DNA of 64,000 nucleotides from Lepidodermella squamata (Eukaryota; Gastrotricha), in the NCBI GenBank assembly GCA_047495785.1, contig JBLDXI010000001.1, positions 3,224,001 to 3,288,000 of the forward strand. Reading direction: 5' to 3'. The notes under the pieces are model-generated. The model was not told the DNA's origin, made no database searches, and saw only the letters and a list, made by a program, of their open reading frames with translations. Of this stretch, positions 1 through 11,503 are shown piece by piece (position 1 is the first letter of the stretch; the number at the start of each line of letters is the position of its first letter). A program made the position numbers and the translations under genes.

Positions 1-779
1 GAGCAATGAGGTTATCACAGTGGCCTCTGATCAAACTGCTAAATGAATCTATCAGCTTAGCACCTGTAGCTCGAATTTCCTTTTCTACGTCATCAGCGTT
101 TCGGCCTATCTTGCCAAGTAAATCTTCAAGCCTGGGCTTCACAGTCAACTCAGCTTTCTCGCTCCGATTTTTCAACTAAATTCATCGAAGCATTAGAGAT
201 TATACATTTTCAAACAAAACTTGCCCACTCATTTATGAAGTGAATTTCGCCTCGAACCAATTCAAGATGAGCGACAAAGCAAAGTGAGCAAAACTGAACG
301 TAACAGTGCGGACAAATTTTCGAATTTGCATCACCATGAGCCGCCTGATGTGGACATGTTTCGCCAATTCGCGCTTTCTTGGCACTTTGAACCTCTTCCT
401 TCAAAACATCGACCGCTCTTTTTACAGCGATGTTAGCTGTAAAGATTCAAGTGCATCATCATTCAGGAGAAAACATGAAATCATGGGGAAATGTATTACG
501 CTTGATGGATTCCACACTTCCTTGACAGCGACACTCAGGGCATGCTATTTTTCCTCGTTGCGGTAATGAATCTACAATTTTCTTGATGCAACTCGAACAA
601 AACGAATGACCGCATTGAGACAACATTTTAGGATCTTCTGCCAAATCGAGGCAAATCGAGCAAGTCAACGCCTGTGCACAGAATAGCTGATCAAATTAGA
701 AGAGAGATGGACTAGATTTTTGTACCTCCTCAATACCCCGACTTGGTCCCGGCAAACTGGTACTGCTCGAGGAGGTCAT
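1..779 (-). CDS. Family A copy 0: RING/B-box/coiled-coil protein (partial, runs off left edge)
   Basis: Likely a TRIM-like E3 ubiquitin ligase. Exons on the minus strand: 779-726 (18 codons, starts MTSSSSTS), 671-500 (C3HC4 RING, CSICLDL...CGHSFC...CPECR), 436-225 (B-box-like Cys/His cluster), then 175 to beyond base 1 (coiled coil). The 172-nt and 212-nt internal exons match the lengths in the two complete copies, which fixes the splice sites. The B-box exon ends at TGG|GCAAGT where the paralogues have GTAAGT or GTAAAT, so this intron would be GC-AG. The coiled coil (KAELTVKPRLEDLLGKIG...) is more diverged than in the other copies. Ankyrin repeats are expected beyond the window but not seen. 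RING and B-box calls are from visible motifs; the ubiquitin role is inferred from the family. Confidence 0.75.
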
Positions 780-849
780 AACAAAATTCTTTCTAATGAA
801 AACAACAGAATTTCAATACACACGTAGGAAAAAATTGTTTAAAAAAATT

Positions 850-3407
850 TCAGCGATTAATTTTCCCGCAGTTCAGAATCGCAATCATGTCATTCATCAA
901 GTTTCGGGGGAACTCAGCTTTCCCAACGTTGCATGGCCTTCTACCGGCTTTATTGCGGTGCTTCAAAAGCTGGCGAGAAGCATCAAGTTTCAGAAGGCTG
1001 GAGACAACATCTACGGAACCGCTCTCCACGGCCAAATGTAGCACATTATTACCATTATCGTCAATATTACCCAAATTGGCGTTTTTACTCAGCAGATAAT
1101 TAAAAGATATTACGAAGTTCTTCTTCGCGCATTCGAATAGAGCGGTAGTCTGATGTGACTGCCGAGTTGCGACATCAACAGGGAGGTGACATTTTTCAAC
1201 GAAGTATTGAAGCATCTCTTTCAAAGAAGCGTCATCAGTGGCACCCAAAACCGCGCAATGAATCAAGTTGTTACCGACACCAAAATACCCATAGATGGCA
1301 TCAGGGCATTTCTCGACCAAATATTTAACAATAGGCAAGTAGCAAGATGCAGCTGCATAGTGCAAGGGCGAGCGGTCAGAGCCACAAAGAAGGGCTAAAT
1401 TTGCACCACGCTCTACTAAGAGTTTCACAGCTGCTAAATTACGACTAGAAGCTGCGAGGTGAATAGGAAACAGCGTTTCAAATCTGTCACTGAAGCATTC
1501 GAAATCTGTTATCATCAACAACTCTTTCATCACATCAACACAACCCAACTTGCAAGCTAAAATGAACGCAGTTTCGCCCTGTTGGGTTTTCGCCGACAAT
1601 ACTCCTGGATTCTTTTCAGCCAGAATTCTAACAGCTTGCGGGTAATTCCTTGCAGTTGCTATGTGAATCGGGAGGTAACCATCAGGTCCGGCGGTGAGCA
1701 TATCGGCGCCATGATTCAACAGAACTTGAACCATACTGCTGTTACCCGAGTCACAAGCTATACAAAGTGCAGTTTTTCCTTCAGCTTTCAAATCCACAAT
1801 CTCTTTCAAGGCATCAGAAATAATAGTCAATGGGTTGCCATGGGCAGCCATATCATGCAACACAGTTCTACCCTTCGAGTCTGAAATCGAAGCTACGGAC
1901 GGATCGATAGCCAGCAAAAACTCGAGAATCTGTGGAAAATCTGCGGCCAGGTGGCAAGCGGTTTTGCCGGCAGAGTCCAAACATTTCAGATCGCACTGAG
2001 AAAGATTAGCCAGCAATTCAACTGATTCGAGTGAACCGGACGCAACGGCTTGAAGCAGGAGAGTTCGCTGCGAATCGGTCTCGTCTCGATGCCGAAGGAT
2101 GATACTCAAGCCTGGTGCAGGCAATTTCGATAGCAGTGTCTTCAACAACTCAGAATTTCCCGACGAAGCAGCTTCATGAAACTCGAGATATATGTATTCC
2201 TTCAATAGAAATGCTTTGATGCGCGATATGAAAGTTCCCGCGAACAAACCTTGGTATTAATATACTCAATGTCATCTTCGTCAAAGTACATTGTGAAACA
2301 GTTTTCCAGCTTTTTGCGAGTTATGTCGACGAAATCTTGGCGTAGCTCAACGCAGAATCGCTCTTTCATTGCTGCACATCGATCGATTTCAAGCATATCC
2401 TTTACCTAATGCGCAGAATTGGTCAACTTTCAATCTTCGAAGTGTATACAAAGAGTTGCAAAACCAACCTCTCCGCACTTAGAAAACACAATGTCATGCA
2501 GATGCGCAAAATCTTCGCCAGAGTTGAACAGGAGTGGGGCTTCCATTACTTGTTTGGTCAGCTTGCACCGTTCGCTGTCGTCCGAGTCAACCTGCTGAAC
2601 AATCGATTGCACGGATTCCAATTGCTCAATCTTGATTCCTTCGACTCTAGCAATCAGGCTATCGCAGCGTTTTTCGATCAATTCCTGGAGAGATGCGATT
2701 AGTTCTTTGCCCGCTTCTCGGATTTCTTCCTTTGCTTTCGCAGCTCTTTCCTCTAACATGGCGGAGACTGCTTCGAAACGTTTCTTCGCGTGTATAGCCG
2801 CTGTTTCACCTCGGCTCTCAAGCTGAAGGGGGTGGAAAATTTGCATTGCAGCAATAGCTCGTTATCAGATTTACCCAGCCATTCGCAAAGCATATTTCAC
2901 TGCGAACCAGTTCGAGATGTGCGATGAAACAAGACGGGCAAAACTGGCTAGTACAATGCCGACATGACTTAATGTTTGGCTTTGATAGCGTCACTAAATG
3001 AAGGCACGACTCGCCGATTTTTGCTCGCTTCAAACCGTCATTTTCATCCTTCAAAACGTCTACCGCACGTTTTATAGCAATATTCGCTATAGAAGAGATG
3101 TAAAAAATTATTTTTCCCGCAACATAGAGTTAAACCCACATTTTATAGAATTAACCGTCCCAACACTACGGCACTCAGGGCAAGATATATTTCCTGCCTG
3201 TGGCACCTGGTCAATTATTTTCTTGATGCAACCCGCGCAGAAAGAATGGCCACATTGTGGCAACACTTTGGGATCTTCGGCCAAATCGAGACAGACCGGG
3301 CATGTTAGAGCCTAAAATATTTGAATCTTTCAAACAATTGCACAGCGGTAGCCTGACTAGCTTACCGCTTCGATGCTGCGACTTGTTCTTGGCAAACTGT
3401 CATTCAT
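850..3407 (-). CDS. Family A copy 1: RING-B-box-coiled coil-ankyrin protein
   Basis: Predicted single-polypeptide E3 ligase of about 761 residues. Exons: 3407-3366, 3311-3140 (RING), 3086-2875 (B-box-like), 2822-2469 (coiled coil, 118 codons), 2405-2250 (52-codon linker, MLEIDRC), 2199-850 (ankyrin). Approximate residues: RING 15-70 with CPVCLDLAEDPK and CGHSFC; B-box 90-135; Glu/Lys-rich coiled coil 143-260; 11-12 ankyrin repeats 320-740 with typical TALxxA, PIHIA and LLNHGAD cores. It lies 70 bp from copy 0 and only 30 bp from the SOCS gene upstream. The 50-nt intron before the ankyrin exon is not a multiple of three, so splicing is required. RING plus B-box plus coiled coil is the TRIM tripartite motif; the ankyrin tail would be the target-binding part. 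Target unknown. Confidence 0.85.
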
Positions 3408-3437
3408 AACTCTAGTAAATTGAAAATTAAAGATTTA

Positions 3438-6400
3438 TTACGTTCGAACTGGATTCGCACCAGTAGTTGTAAAAGCTTGATCTGGAATATTATCAAATTC
3501 TTCAAAATTAAGATATCTTTTCAGCATTTCCGGAATGGGCAGTGACTCAATAATTTTGGGCCGCTTGAAAGCACCCCTAGGCAGCAAATTAAGAAAGACT
3601 TTGCGCGATATAGCTTGAAGCGATTGCGGAAATCGGGTCAGAAAAGCTCTGAAAACCTCCTTATCGCGCCGACTTTTCCCTTTGTGCAATAAGGACAACC
3701 CAGAAGATGGGTACGGGATTTGACGACGATCGAATTCAACAAAAATGCTGATTATAGCTGGACTGACCGGCAAATAGGTGTGAACCCCTGGGTTAGGTCG
3801 GTAGCCAGCTCTCAGAAACAGAAGCAAGGCTTTCGTAGCTCGCTTCTTCCGAACAAGGGGCCAAGCAAATTGCCGGGCTGTCGTATCCATTATTTTGGCG
3901 ATTGCGATATTTGGCCGATAATCGCCTGCTGCTTTGAATAATAACTCAGCGAATTCATCGTCGTAAGCTGCGTAAGCAGGTAATTGCTGGAGAACTTCAA
4001 TGGAAATGAAAGAACGCGAAGGGTCGATACATGGCTCTTTCTGGGATCTTAAGACCGATTTCAGAATAGGAACTATACGGGACTTGTCGTAGGAATCATC
4101 GTCATCGAATCTCTGCAAGAGTAAGCAGAAAGGATGATTGCGTAGATCGCCTCGTTCGAATGAATCATGCAGAGGAGCACCTAAAATTAAAAAGCAAAAA
4201 TATATAATTCGGGTACGGATTCAATAAGCGAGCGTTGAAATTGAAGTTACTGTACCCATCTATATAAAAGTACAACCTTTTTAGTAGTCTTTACCCTGGT
4301 CTCTCATAATTAAACTGCATCTTTCTTTCAACGTGAAATTTCGCCCGTTAGCTGAAACTAGCTGCGAGCAATTGTGTCTAGGTTTTTCGATCTGGTTGGA
4401 AATGAACATTTTTAAACGACTGGACGTGAAGATTGCAAGATTCCAATCGTGTTCATGGACACCTGGTTTTCGCCAAACCCCTTCCTCTTTCGCCGCTTGT
4501 TGACCGAGGAGACCTACGCTGGAACCGTCGCGCCAACCGACTTGTCCTGGATCTGAGTGTTGTCATCACTGCAAAACAGAAGCTGCCGCGCGGCGAAAGT
4601 CAATTCAAGTACGGCGGTCAGTTGCTATTCCAGAGTTGGCAAGACGGCAAAGTTGTCAACTTCGTTTCAACTTGTCATGCTGGATGGCCGCATGAGAAAG
4701 TCGAACGAAAGCAAAACGATGGCAAGCCGGCCATGATTTCCTGTCCTCCTGTGGTTCCTGACTACCAGGCTCACATGCGTTGCGTTAAAGTTGCCGAGCG
4801 CCGGCGCCAGTCTTACGATTGTTCAATTCCTGGTAAGAAATGATTCCGGCCCCTAATATGCTACGGCATCGAGCAGGCCATCTGCAATGCCTAGAGGTTG
4901 CTTTTACCGAGGTGATTGGTAACCCGCATTTTCCGACTTTACTCTTCCGGCGACAGCTTATCGACGAGCTGCTCGAGGCGGGCGGTGGTCGGCCGTTGGC
5001 GGTGACGAAAGCAAGAAAGATCGGCGAGCGACTTGACCCGCTGACAAAAACCGATGCCTGGATGTCTGGTGGTCTGGTGGTTAGTCAACAACTTGAAAGT
5101 CTAATGAAAACTATTATTTTTTCTATTTTTAATAGATCGGGATCTTCAGCCCACTCACAACTGGAAACTCGCCACGAGATGCTTAGCGAGCTGCTTCGAA
5201 GCCTGACGGACTAACGACTTCTGGGCGAACTTAACGTGCTAAGCGATGTATTGTCGGAAATATCTGAAAATCTTGCACGCCGATATAAGCTTGGTCGCGC
5301 ATCGAAAGCTGTTCGGCTGTGCTCGGCCATTTCCTTGTCAAGGATGGACCCTGTTTGGAGGAATTCAAACTGTCGGTCGGCAAAGATGGGTGCTTCAAGG
5401 ATGTCCCGTCTCTCATCGCAAAGACGCAAAATTGGCTCAAAAAATGTTCAACAAGATGATATTGAACATGACAGGGCTAGTGGATGTTAAGTCTTGCAGT
5501 AAACATCGATTCGACCCAAAGCTGCCCTTGCTGACTCTGACTATGGCATTGAGCTCATCGCTCGCGATGCGTTTCGATCAAGTGAAAAACCTTCTATGAC
5601 CAAGTACAAGCGCAGCTATATACTACTGATAGACCCAATGTATTTTTGTGTTGTATCTACCTGATTCTAGTTTTATTATGGCTGTTCCTCGGACCGGATT
5701 CTTATTGCTGATCTCCCTGAAGAAAAAACTCAGAAAAACGCGAAAAAACGCAAGGCTGAAGGTGAAGACGGCGGCGGAGCCAGCAAGCCAATGAAATAAG
5801 CAACAATCGACAATGACAAAGAGGCTTGGACCACACAATTGTAAATACTTTAAATTGTCAGTGCTCTTGATAATTTGAGATTAAACAAGTTAAAGATTGA
5901 AATTGAATGTGTTCTCTTCACATGTTAAAAGCCTTAAATTTTAGTCGTCTGAAATTGGCTTGGGTCAACGTACAACATGTTACACGTGATACAAATGAGA
6001 CTCCTTGACATGACTTTTTCTTAGCACTGTAGCAACGTCATTTCATCTTGCCCGATGAAAAGCCTGGCCTGGGTAAAAAACCCCGGAAGCGTACATTGTG
6101 TAAGTATTCTTACACGATTAAAATAAGTTTTCAGCAAGACGATTTTTCCGTTAGGTTTAAGTTCCTCATTTCCTTTATGATAAATTAAAATGCGAAATAG
6201 TAAATTACCGTTATTGATAAATAACTCGATTACTTCCATTGACGCATTTCGATCATGAAGGTAAGCCGCCATGACACAGGCTGGTAAAGTATCGCTCATT
6301 CTTTGGGCGATTCTCTGAATCAAACCAAGTTCCATATGCTGGGACAGCAAAATTGACAGCAAAATATGAACTTCGGGTGAATATGTCATTTTAGCAGAAT

Positions 6401-6800
6401 CATCGCAATTCTTATCATTGAACAGATTTGAAGTTATATAATCAACAAATAAATCGATGATGGCCGAGCAAAGTGTAGCAAATTCATCTGAGGTCATGGC
6501 CTTCATGGCATCACGACGGATCACTGCCGCCAAATCGTTTTTCAGCTCTGAATATTTGTGATTCGACAATCGAACCAGTTGCGGGTTCAAAATTGATGCT
6601 AGAATAACCGAAAAGTCGTGATCAATTGTCTTCGATCCTTTGCCACCGCCGCCTTGATTCCATTTCTTCGTGCCGAATTGATTCGCGATTTTGGCAATGT
6701 ACTTGCGGGCGGTGTTGAATATATCCTCAGCGAATGACTTCTTGGCAAATGGACATTTTGCCTCGCAAATCAGGTCGGCATGGGCGATAATCCGATTCAT
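3438..6800 (-). CDS. Family B copy 1: ankyrin-like SOCS-box protein with a 2-kb intron
   Basis: Two exons, 6800-6209 and 4180-3438, join in phase 1 to give 444 residues. The splice ...ELFINN-G|GAPLHDSFERGD rebuilds an ankyrin-like unit at the point where the intronless paralogues read NGADVD. The C-terminus (about residues 380-428) reads SLQAISRKV...LPRG...SLPIPEMLKRYL, matching SOCS-box BC-box and Cul5-box spacing. Known SOCS proteins are substrate receptors for Cullin5-Elongin BC ligases; that role is inferred here. Exon 1 has a Gly-rich patch (NQGGGGKG) and the family-conserved ACVMAAYL segment. The intron (4181-6208) carries degenerate plus-strand transposon coding sequence. Neighbours on both sides are family A genes or debris. 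The exon join has no transcript support; without it the two halves would be separate fragments. Confidence 0.72.
4440..5214 (+). mobile_element. piggyBac-like transposase relic in the intron of family B copy 1
   Basis: Plus-strand coding remains in at least three frames. Near 4450 one frame reads VFMDTWFSPNPFLFRRLL then ETYAGTV; 4550-4843 continues with LPRGESQFKYGG, a DGKVVNFVSTCH segment, and VVPDYQAHM; 4840-4990 in another frame reads EVIGNPHFPTLLFRRQLI. These follow the order of the piggyBac transposase core (the D-bearing segment, the GTVR/NR-like region, the LkrGE strand, the MggVD-like region) and its C-terminal FrrqLi segment. Frames are broken, so it is dead. No clear terminal inverted repeats or TTAA target duplication were identified. 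The family call rests on pattern resemblance. Confidence 0.65.
5215..5840 (+). other. Unidentified degenerate coding-like stretch in the same intron
   Basis: Plus-strand frames carry protein-like patches that change frame every 100-150 bases: VLSDVLSEISENLARRYKLG (about 5235), then VKDGPCLEEFKLSVGKDG (about 5335), then ADSDYGIELIARDAF (about 5533), then ILIADLPEEKTQKNAKKRKA, ending ASKPMK and a TAA at 5797-5799. The Lys/Glu-rich end and in-frame stop look like a real protein C-terminus. I do not recognise the family. It may be the rest of the piggyBac insertion or a separate decayed retrocopy; it is not an intact gene. Confidence 0.35.
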
Positions 6801-7415
6801 TTAAAATAAGTTAACAGCCTACATTGCAGCAAAAACTTCAATCTAAGACAAAGGAAACTATTACAGGAAAGGAGACCGCCGAGAGTGTTGACCGCCGAGA
6901 GTCTTCTGACCCTAAAATTCAGGTTTTTTTGCGAATAGCACAATAGTACTTCAAAAATCGACTGAAAAACAGATTAACGCGCTGGTAGAAACAAAAATAA
7001 TAAAAAAATATATGTATCATATCTATGAAAGTTGCTATAGTTCGGCGATCGTCACTGGAGCAGTCAGCTACTGTGCTGCAAATTTTTGTCTTTTTCTCTA
7101 TAATGAACTTTTCGAAGAGTCTAATTGAGAATAGTCTGAACGCGAGCAATTCGGAATTCTAACAATGGATAACTAAACCCTAGTTCGGATCCGTATCCAC
7201 ACCAAGAACGGTCGACCGGAGATTGGTCAACCGACTTCGCCCTTTTTCGCCCTTCCTCTCTCAGTCCAGTCGATGCTAATGACAAGAGCAGCAGTAAGCA
7301 GCGGGTGGCTGCTTCAAAAAACACACCTCCTGAAACCCCTGCTTGGGCCGTTGCCATGGAAAGCCGAATCACCGGCTGCTTTGAAGGGCTAATTAATTCC
7401 ATAGCGAAAGCCCAG
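6801..7415. other. Gap upstream of family B copy 1, ending in retroelement-like coding sequence
   Basis: Holds the presumed promoter of the minus-strand SOCS gene. A 13-base repeat GACCGCCGAGAGT occurs around 6876 and 6890. From about 7170 to 7415 a plus-strand frame is open and protein-like (for example PETPAWAVAMESRITGCFEG and LINSIAKAQ) and stops abruptly at the inverted-repeat element at 7416. The frame resumes after that element as VEEFERVHGRLSTFKTESIC. Confidence 0.4.
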
Positions 7416-8600
7416 GGGTGTGTTTTTTAAGTCCGGTCTGAAAGAAGTTCAGTTGGTTCGACTCTTTTTTGAACGGTCTGAAGGCGTCATGTGCTGCACG
7501 TGCCGTGAAAAGGGTGAAGACCAAGAAGACCGTGTTGCCAAAATATCAAGTGAAACGGGGTGGCTAGTTAAAATAAATTCATCTCAGAAATGACCAAAAA
7601 TTACCACAACTTCATTCAAAGGAGCATGGATGATGATGGGAGGATGTGGTCGTATGAACACCGTTCACTTCTAGAACTTGTTGGCAAATTTTTAGGGGTT
7701 TTGCAGTTGAATTTTACTCAGGTTCCAATTTAACTGGTCACCCCATTTCACTTGATATTGTGGCAATACTGTCTTCTTAGTGTTCACCCTTTTCACGGCA
7801 CGTGCAGCACATGACGCCTTCAGACCGTTCAAAAAAGAGTCGAACCAACTGAACTTCTTTCAGACCGGACTTAATAAACACACCCCAGGTAGAAGAATTT
7901 GAAAGAGTTCACGGCAGACTATCAACTTTCAAGACGGAAAGCATTTGCGGAATGGCATTACGCTAATGCAGCGTTACATTTGATTCATTTAATGCAGCGT
8001 TTCCTGCTTTCATTTTTTAAGCTATCGCGTGGCAGTTGCGCACATTGCGAACCGCCAGGATGTTGTCGCAAGTACCCAACAGGGGCGTTCGGCAAGCAAA
8101 GTTCAATAAGCCGCCCCAAAAAATACTTCGAGCTATTTCCGGAGGAGGAAATCTCCGCACCACCGAAAATGGGTCCTCCAAAAACCAACAACTTTTTTAA
8201 TAGTTGGTTAGGAAACGAAGGGTTCCTTCCCGACCACCAATTCGGATTTCGCCGAAGAAGATCCGCGGTAGATCCCTTGTTTAGGCTAATCAGTAATACC
8301 GCATTGGTAATGGCGAGACACCTTAAACTAGTCGCCGCTGCTCTCGATTTTCGTGCTGCGTTCAACTGCGTGTGGCACGACGGTTTGAGAACCTGAATTC
8401 TCCGTTGAAGTAGAAGACGAGTCCCAAAAATGGAACGGAGTCCCGCAAGGAAACCCCCTATCCCCTCTTTTTGCCTTTATTTTTCTACCTCAGATATGCA
8501 GGATAGAGCTTTCGCACCAAACGATGCGTTTGCCGCTGGATCGGTCGCTTGAACGACCCTTGCCACTGTCGCTCTCAGGTCTAACGGGGTCGCCTGCCGC
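7150..8600 (+). mobile_element. Degenerate non-LTR (LINE) retrotransposon fragment
   Basis: Around 8190-8396 a plus-strand frame reads FLPDHQFGFRRRRSAVDPLF and then LDFRAAFNCVWHDGL, which are reverse transcriptase motifs (the FGFR segment and the catalytic-Asp strand). A shifted frame near 8430-8480 reads WNGVPQGNPLSPLFAF, the conserved turn of non-LTR reverse transcriptases. Stops and frameshifts break the remainder, and the FADD motif was not found. The open frame at 7170-7415 and its continuation after 7886 may be the upstream part of this or another element. Non-functional relic lying between a family B and a family A gene. Confidence 0.65.
7416..7885. mobile_element. 470-bp element with about 155-bp terminal inverted repeats
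   Basis: The left arm (7416-7570) begins GGGTGTGTTTTTTAAGTCCG and the right arm (7730-7885) is its reverse complement with only a handful of mismatches. The roughly 160-bp middle has no convincing frame. Flanking bases are CAG on both sides (7413-7415 and 7886-7888), a possible 3-bp target duplication. Removing the element would bring ...KAQ and VEEFERV together, so it appears to have inserted into LINE-like coding sequence. It is non-autonomous; the arms would fold into a long hairpin if transcribed. Superfamily not determined. Confidence 0.85.
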
Positions 8601-8957
8601 CGCCTCAGATCGCAGATCGCAGCAACTTTACAAAAATGGCGAGCAATTTTTCATCGAAATCAAAATCCATCAGAAATCTTCGATCAAAGCATTTGGATCT
8701 GTATCCACTACGCGATCGAATCATTTGCCAAGTGAAGTTAGGGTCGCAACAATTCAAGATGAGCGAACTCCAGAATTTATTCCTAATGCCAAACACATCT
8801 TATAGTGTACCGAGTACCAGCGAAAGGTATTACTTCAAGCAATTGTAAATATAATCTTTTCTGAGAGATTGAGTTTGAAATTGCAAGTTGCAAGAGAGAG
8901 ATTTGAGCTAATTAATAATGGAAAAAGCACAACGTGAATGGACATTTCAATGAAACG
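8601..8957. other. Short gap 3' of family A copy 2
   Basis: Between LINE debris and the stop codon of the family A gene on the minus strand. Small plus-strand open frames cross it but none resembles a known protein. Nothing else is supported. Confidence 0.4.
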
Positions 8958-11503
8958 TTACTTCAAAATAGCCGTCATCTCATTTATCAAGCTTTTGGGA
9001 AAATCAGCTTTAGCAACGTCGATTGGCATTTTACCGGCTCGATTTCTGTGCCGCAAAAGTTGTGGAGCAACATCCAGCTTTAGCAGACTGGATACGACGT
9101 CAAGCGAACCGTTGTAAACAGCCAAATGAAGCGCGTTATTGCCATTGCCATCAACTGTTGCCATATTAGCTTCTTTACTCAGCAGGTAATCGAAACAAAG
9201 AGGTAAATTTCTTCTTGCACATATCTGTAAAGCCGTAGATGGATTAGGCCCCCGTGTCGCAATATCAACAGGAACTTCACATTTCTCGACCAAATATCGC
9301 AGAAGCTCTTTCAGGGAAGAATCATCACAAGGGCCCGTGAGCGCGCAGTGAATAGCGTGGTGACCTTGACCGGTGAACTCTTTCAGAGTAGCAGGGCATT
9401 TCTCAATCAAATATTGAAGGATTGGCAAGCAGCCGTGGTTGGCTGCGTAATGTATGGGAAGCCGCTTCGCGCCACAAGCGAGCGTCAAATCAGCACCGTG
9501 TTCGGCTAAGAGTTTGACAGCATCCAAATTATGACTGGAAACTGCACAGTGTGTAGCAGAGCAAGCCTCATATCCTTCAGAGACGCATTTGCTATATGTG
9601 GCAGCCAAAAAGCGTTTCATAACCTCTTTAAATCCTAGTCGGCATGCAAAAATGAACGGGGTCTCGCCGCGTTGGTTTTTCGCCGCCATAACCTCGCGAT
9701 TCTTTTCAACCATCAACCCAACGATTCGGGCGTTATTCTTTGCAGTTGCGACGTGAATTGGAAGGAAGCTATCAGCACGGCCAATAAACATGTCGGCGCC
9801 ATGGTTCAACAAAAACCCAACCATTTCTTCATTTTGCTTATCGCAAGCTATGGATAGCGCTGTTTTCTCTTCAAATTTGAAATCCACTATTTTTGCGAGG
9901 ACGTCGTGATGCCCAGCAATCGGCTTCCCGCGAGCGGCCATTTCATGCAGAACTGTACTGCCCGTTGAATCTACGACCAGGGCTATAGAAGGGTCGATAT
10001 CAAGTAGAAACTCGAGAATCTCTGGATAGCTCGCTGCCAAATGGCAAGCTGTTTTTCCGAGTGAATCAGTGCCTTTCAGATCGCGTTGCTCGCTATTTGC
10101 AAGGAGCTCAACAGATTCTAGCGACCCGGCCGCAGCGGCTTGAAGCAGGAGAGTTCGCTTGAAATCGGATTCATCTGGATGCCTGAGTACAAGATTCAAG
10201 CCGGGAGCTGTAACTTTTGACAACAGAGCCTTCAACATCTCAGCGTTACCAGACGAAGCTGCTCTGTGAAACTCGAGATACATGTAATCCTTGATTAATA
10301 AAAAAGAAGGTGTGAAGAAGATACCGTAGGACATCTCAAAGCAAACCTTGGCAATGAAACGCTCATTGTGTTCATTCTCATCCAGATTAACAGTGAAGCT
10401 GTCCACTAGTTTTCTTCGATTCAAATCGACAAAATCTGATCGACATGACACATAAAACTTCTCTTTCACCGCTGAGCAGCGATCGATTTCAAGCATTTCC
10501 GTCACCTAGCATAATCGCCAATTTTTCAAGTAAATAAAGAAAATCACAACCAACCTCTTGGCATCTTTCAGACACCAATTTGTGAAGTTGCACGAACCCT
10601 TCGCCTGAGTTGAACAACAGTGGAGCTTCAATGACTTTTTTCATCAACTTTTGACGTTCACTGTCGTCCGAACTCAACTTCCGAGAAATCCTTTGTACAG
10701 ATTCTAGCTGTTCCGCCTTCATTCCTTCAACCTTAGCAACCAGGCTATCGCAGTGCTTTTCAATTAGTTCCTGAAGCGAAGCGATTAGCTCTTTACCCGC
10801 CTCTCGAATTTCTTCCTTTGCTTTCGTGGCTTTGTCTTCAATTTTTGCGGTCACCGTATCGAGACGTTTCTCCACGTGTTGTGCCGCTGTTTCGCACCGA
10901 CTTTCTAGCTGGAAAAAGGGATATTCCGACGAACAAATTGCCGAATTAAAAACTTACCCAACCATTGCTGAAGCATATTTCACTACGAACTAGTTCCAGA
11001 TGTACAATGAAACACGACGGGCAAAACTGAACATCACAATGCCCGCAAGTCTTGATGTTTGACTTCGATAACATCGCCAAATGCTGACATGTTTCGCCGA
11101 TTTTCAATTTCTTCACAGAGTCATTCTCTTCCTTTAAAACCGCCACAGCCCTTTTCACGGCAATGTTAGCTAGAAAACGCCAGAACCATGATTTTCAGCA
11201 TTAGTGAATATTAAACTTATGCTTACGTTTAATGGAATTGACACTTCCTACACGGCGGCATTCAGGACAAGCGACATTTGCTGCTAGCGGCTGTTGCTCA
11301 ATAATTTTATTGATGCAAACCGAACAAAACGAATGACCACATTGCGATAACATTTTAGGGTCTTCGGCAAGGTCTAGACAGATCGAACAGGTTAACGCCT
11401 GCAATATCAAGGATATTTAGACGAGGAAATTCTTCATAATATATGCTTAGCATACAGCTTCAATGCTGCGGTTTGGATTAGGCAAAGTCTCATTTGTAGC
11501 CAT
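8958..11503 (-). CDS. Family A copy 2: RING-B-box-coiled coil-ankyrin protein
   Basis: Close paralogue of the gene at 850-3407, about 758 residues. Exons: 11503-11456 (16 codons, MATNETLP), 11398-11227 (RING, CSICLDLAEDPK, CGHSFC, CPECR), 11169-10958 (B-box-like), 10908-10555 (coiled coil), 10505-10347 (linker, MLEIDRC), 10289-8958 (ankyrin). Internal exons of 172, 212 and 354 nt are the same lengths as in copy 1. The ankyrin exon has 11-12 repeats; its last repeat (NGNNALHLAVYNGSLDVVSS) is the best conserved between copies. The 57-nt intron at 10346-10290 has no stop and is a multiple of three, so a retained form would add 19 residues. Likely a TRIM-like ubiquitin ligase, by domain content. 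Confidence 0.85.

Noticed and set aside
7121-7402. 93-residue minus-strand frame near the long-TIR element
   Set aside because: The plus strand of the same interval reads as retroelement-like protein that continues beyond the insertion, so the minus frame is a shadow.
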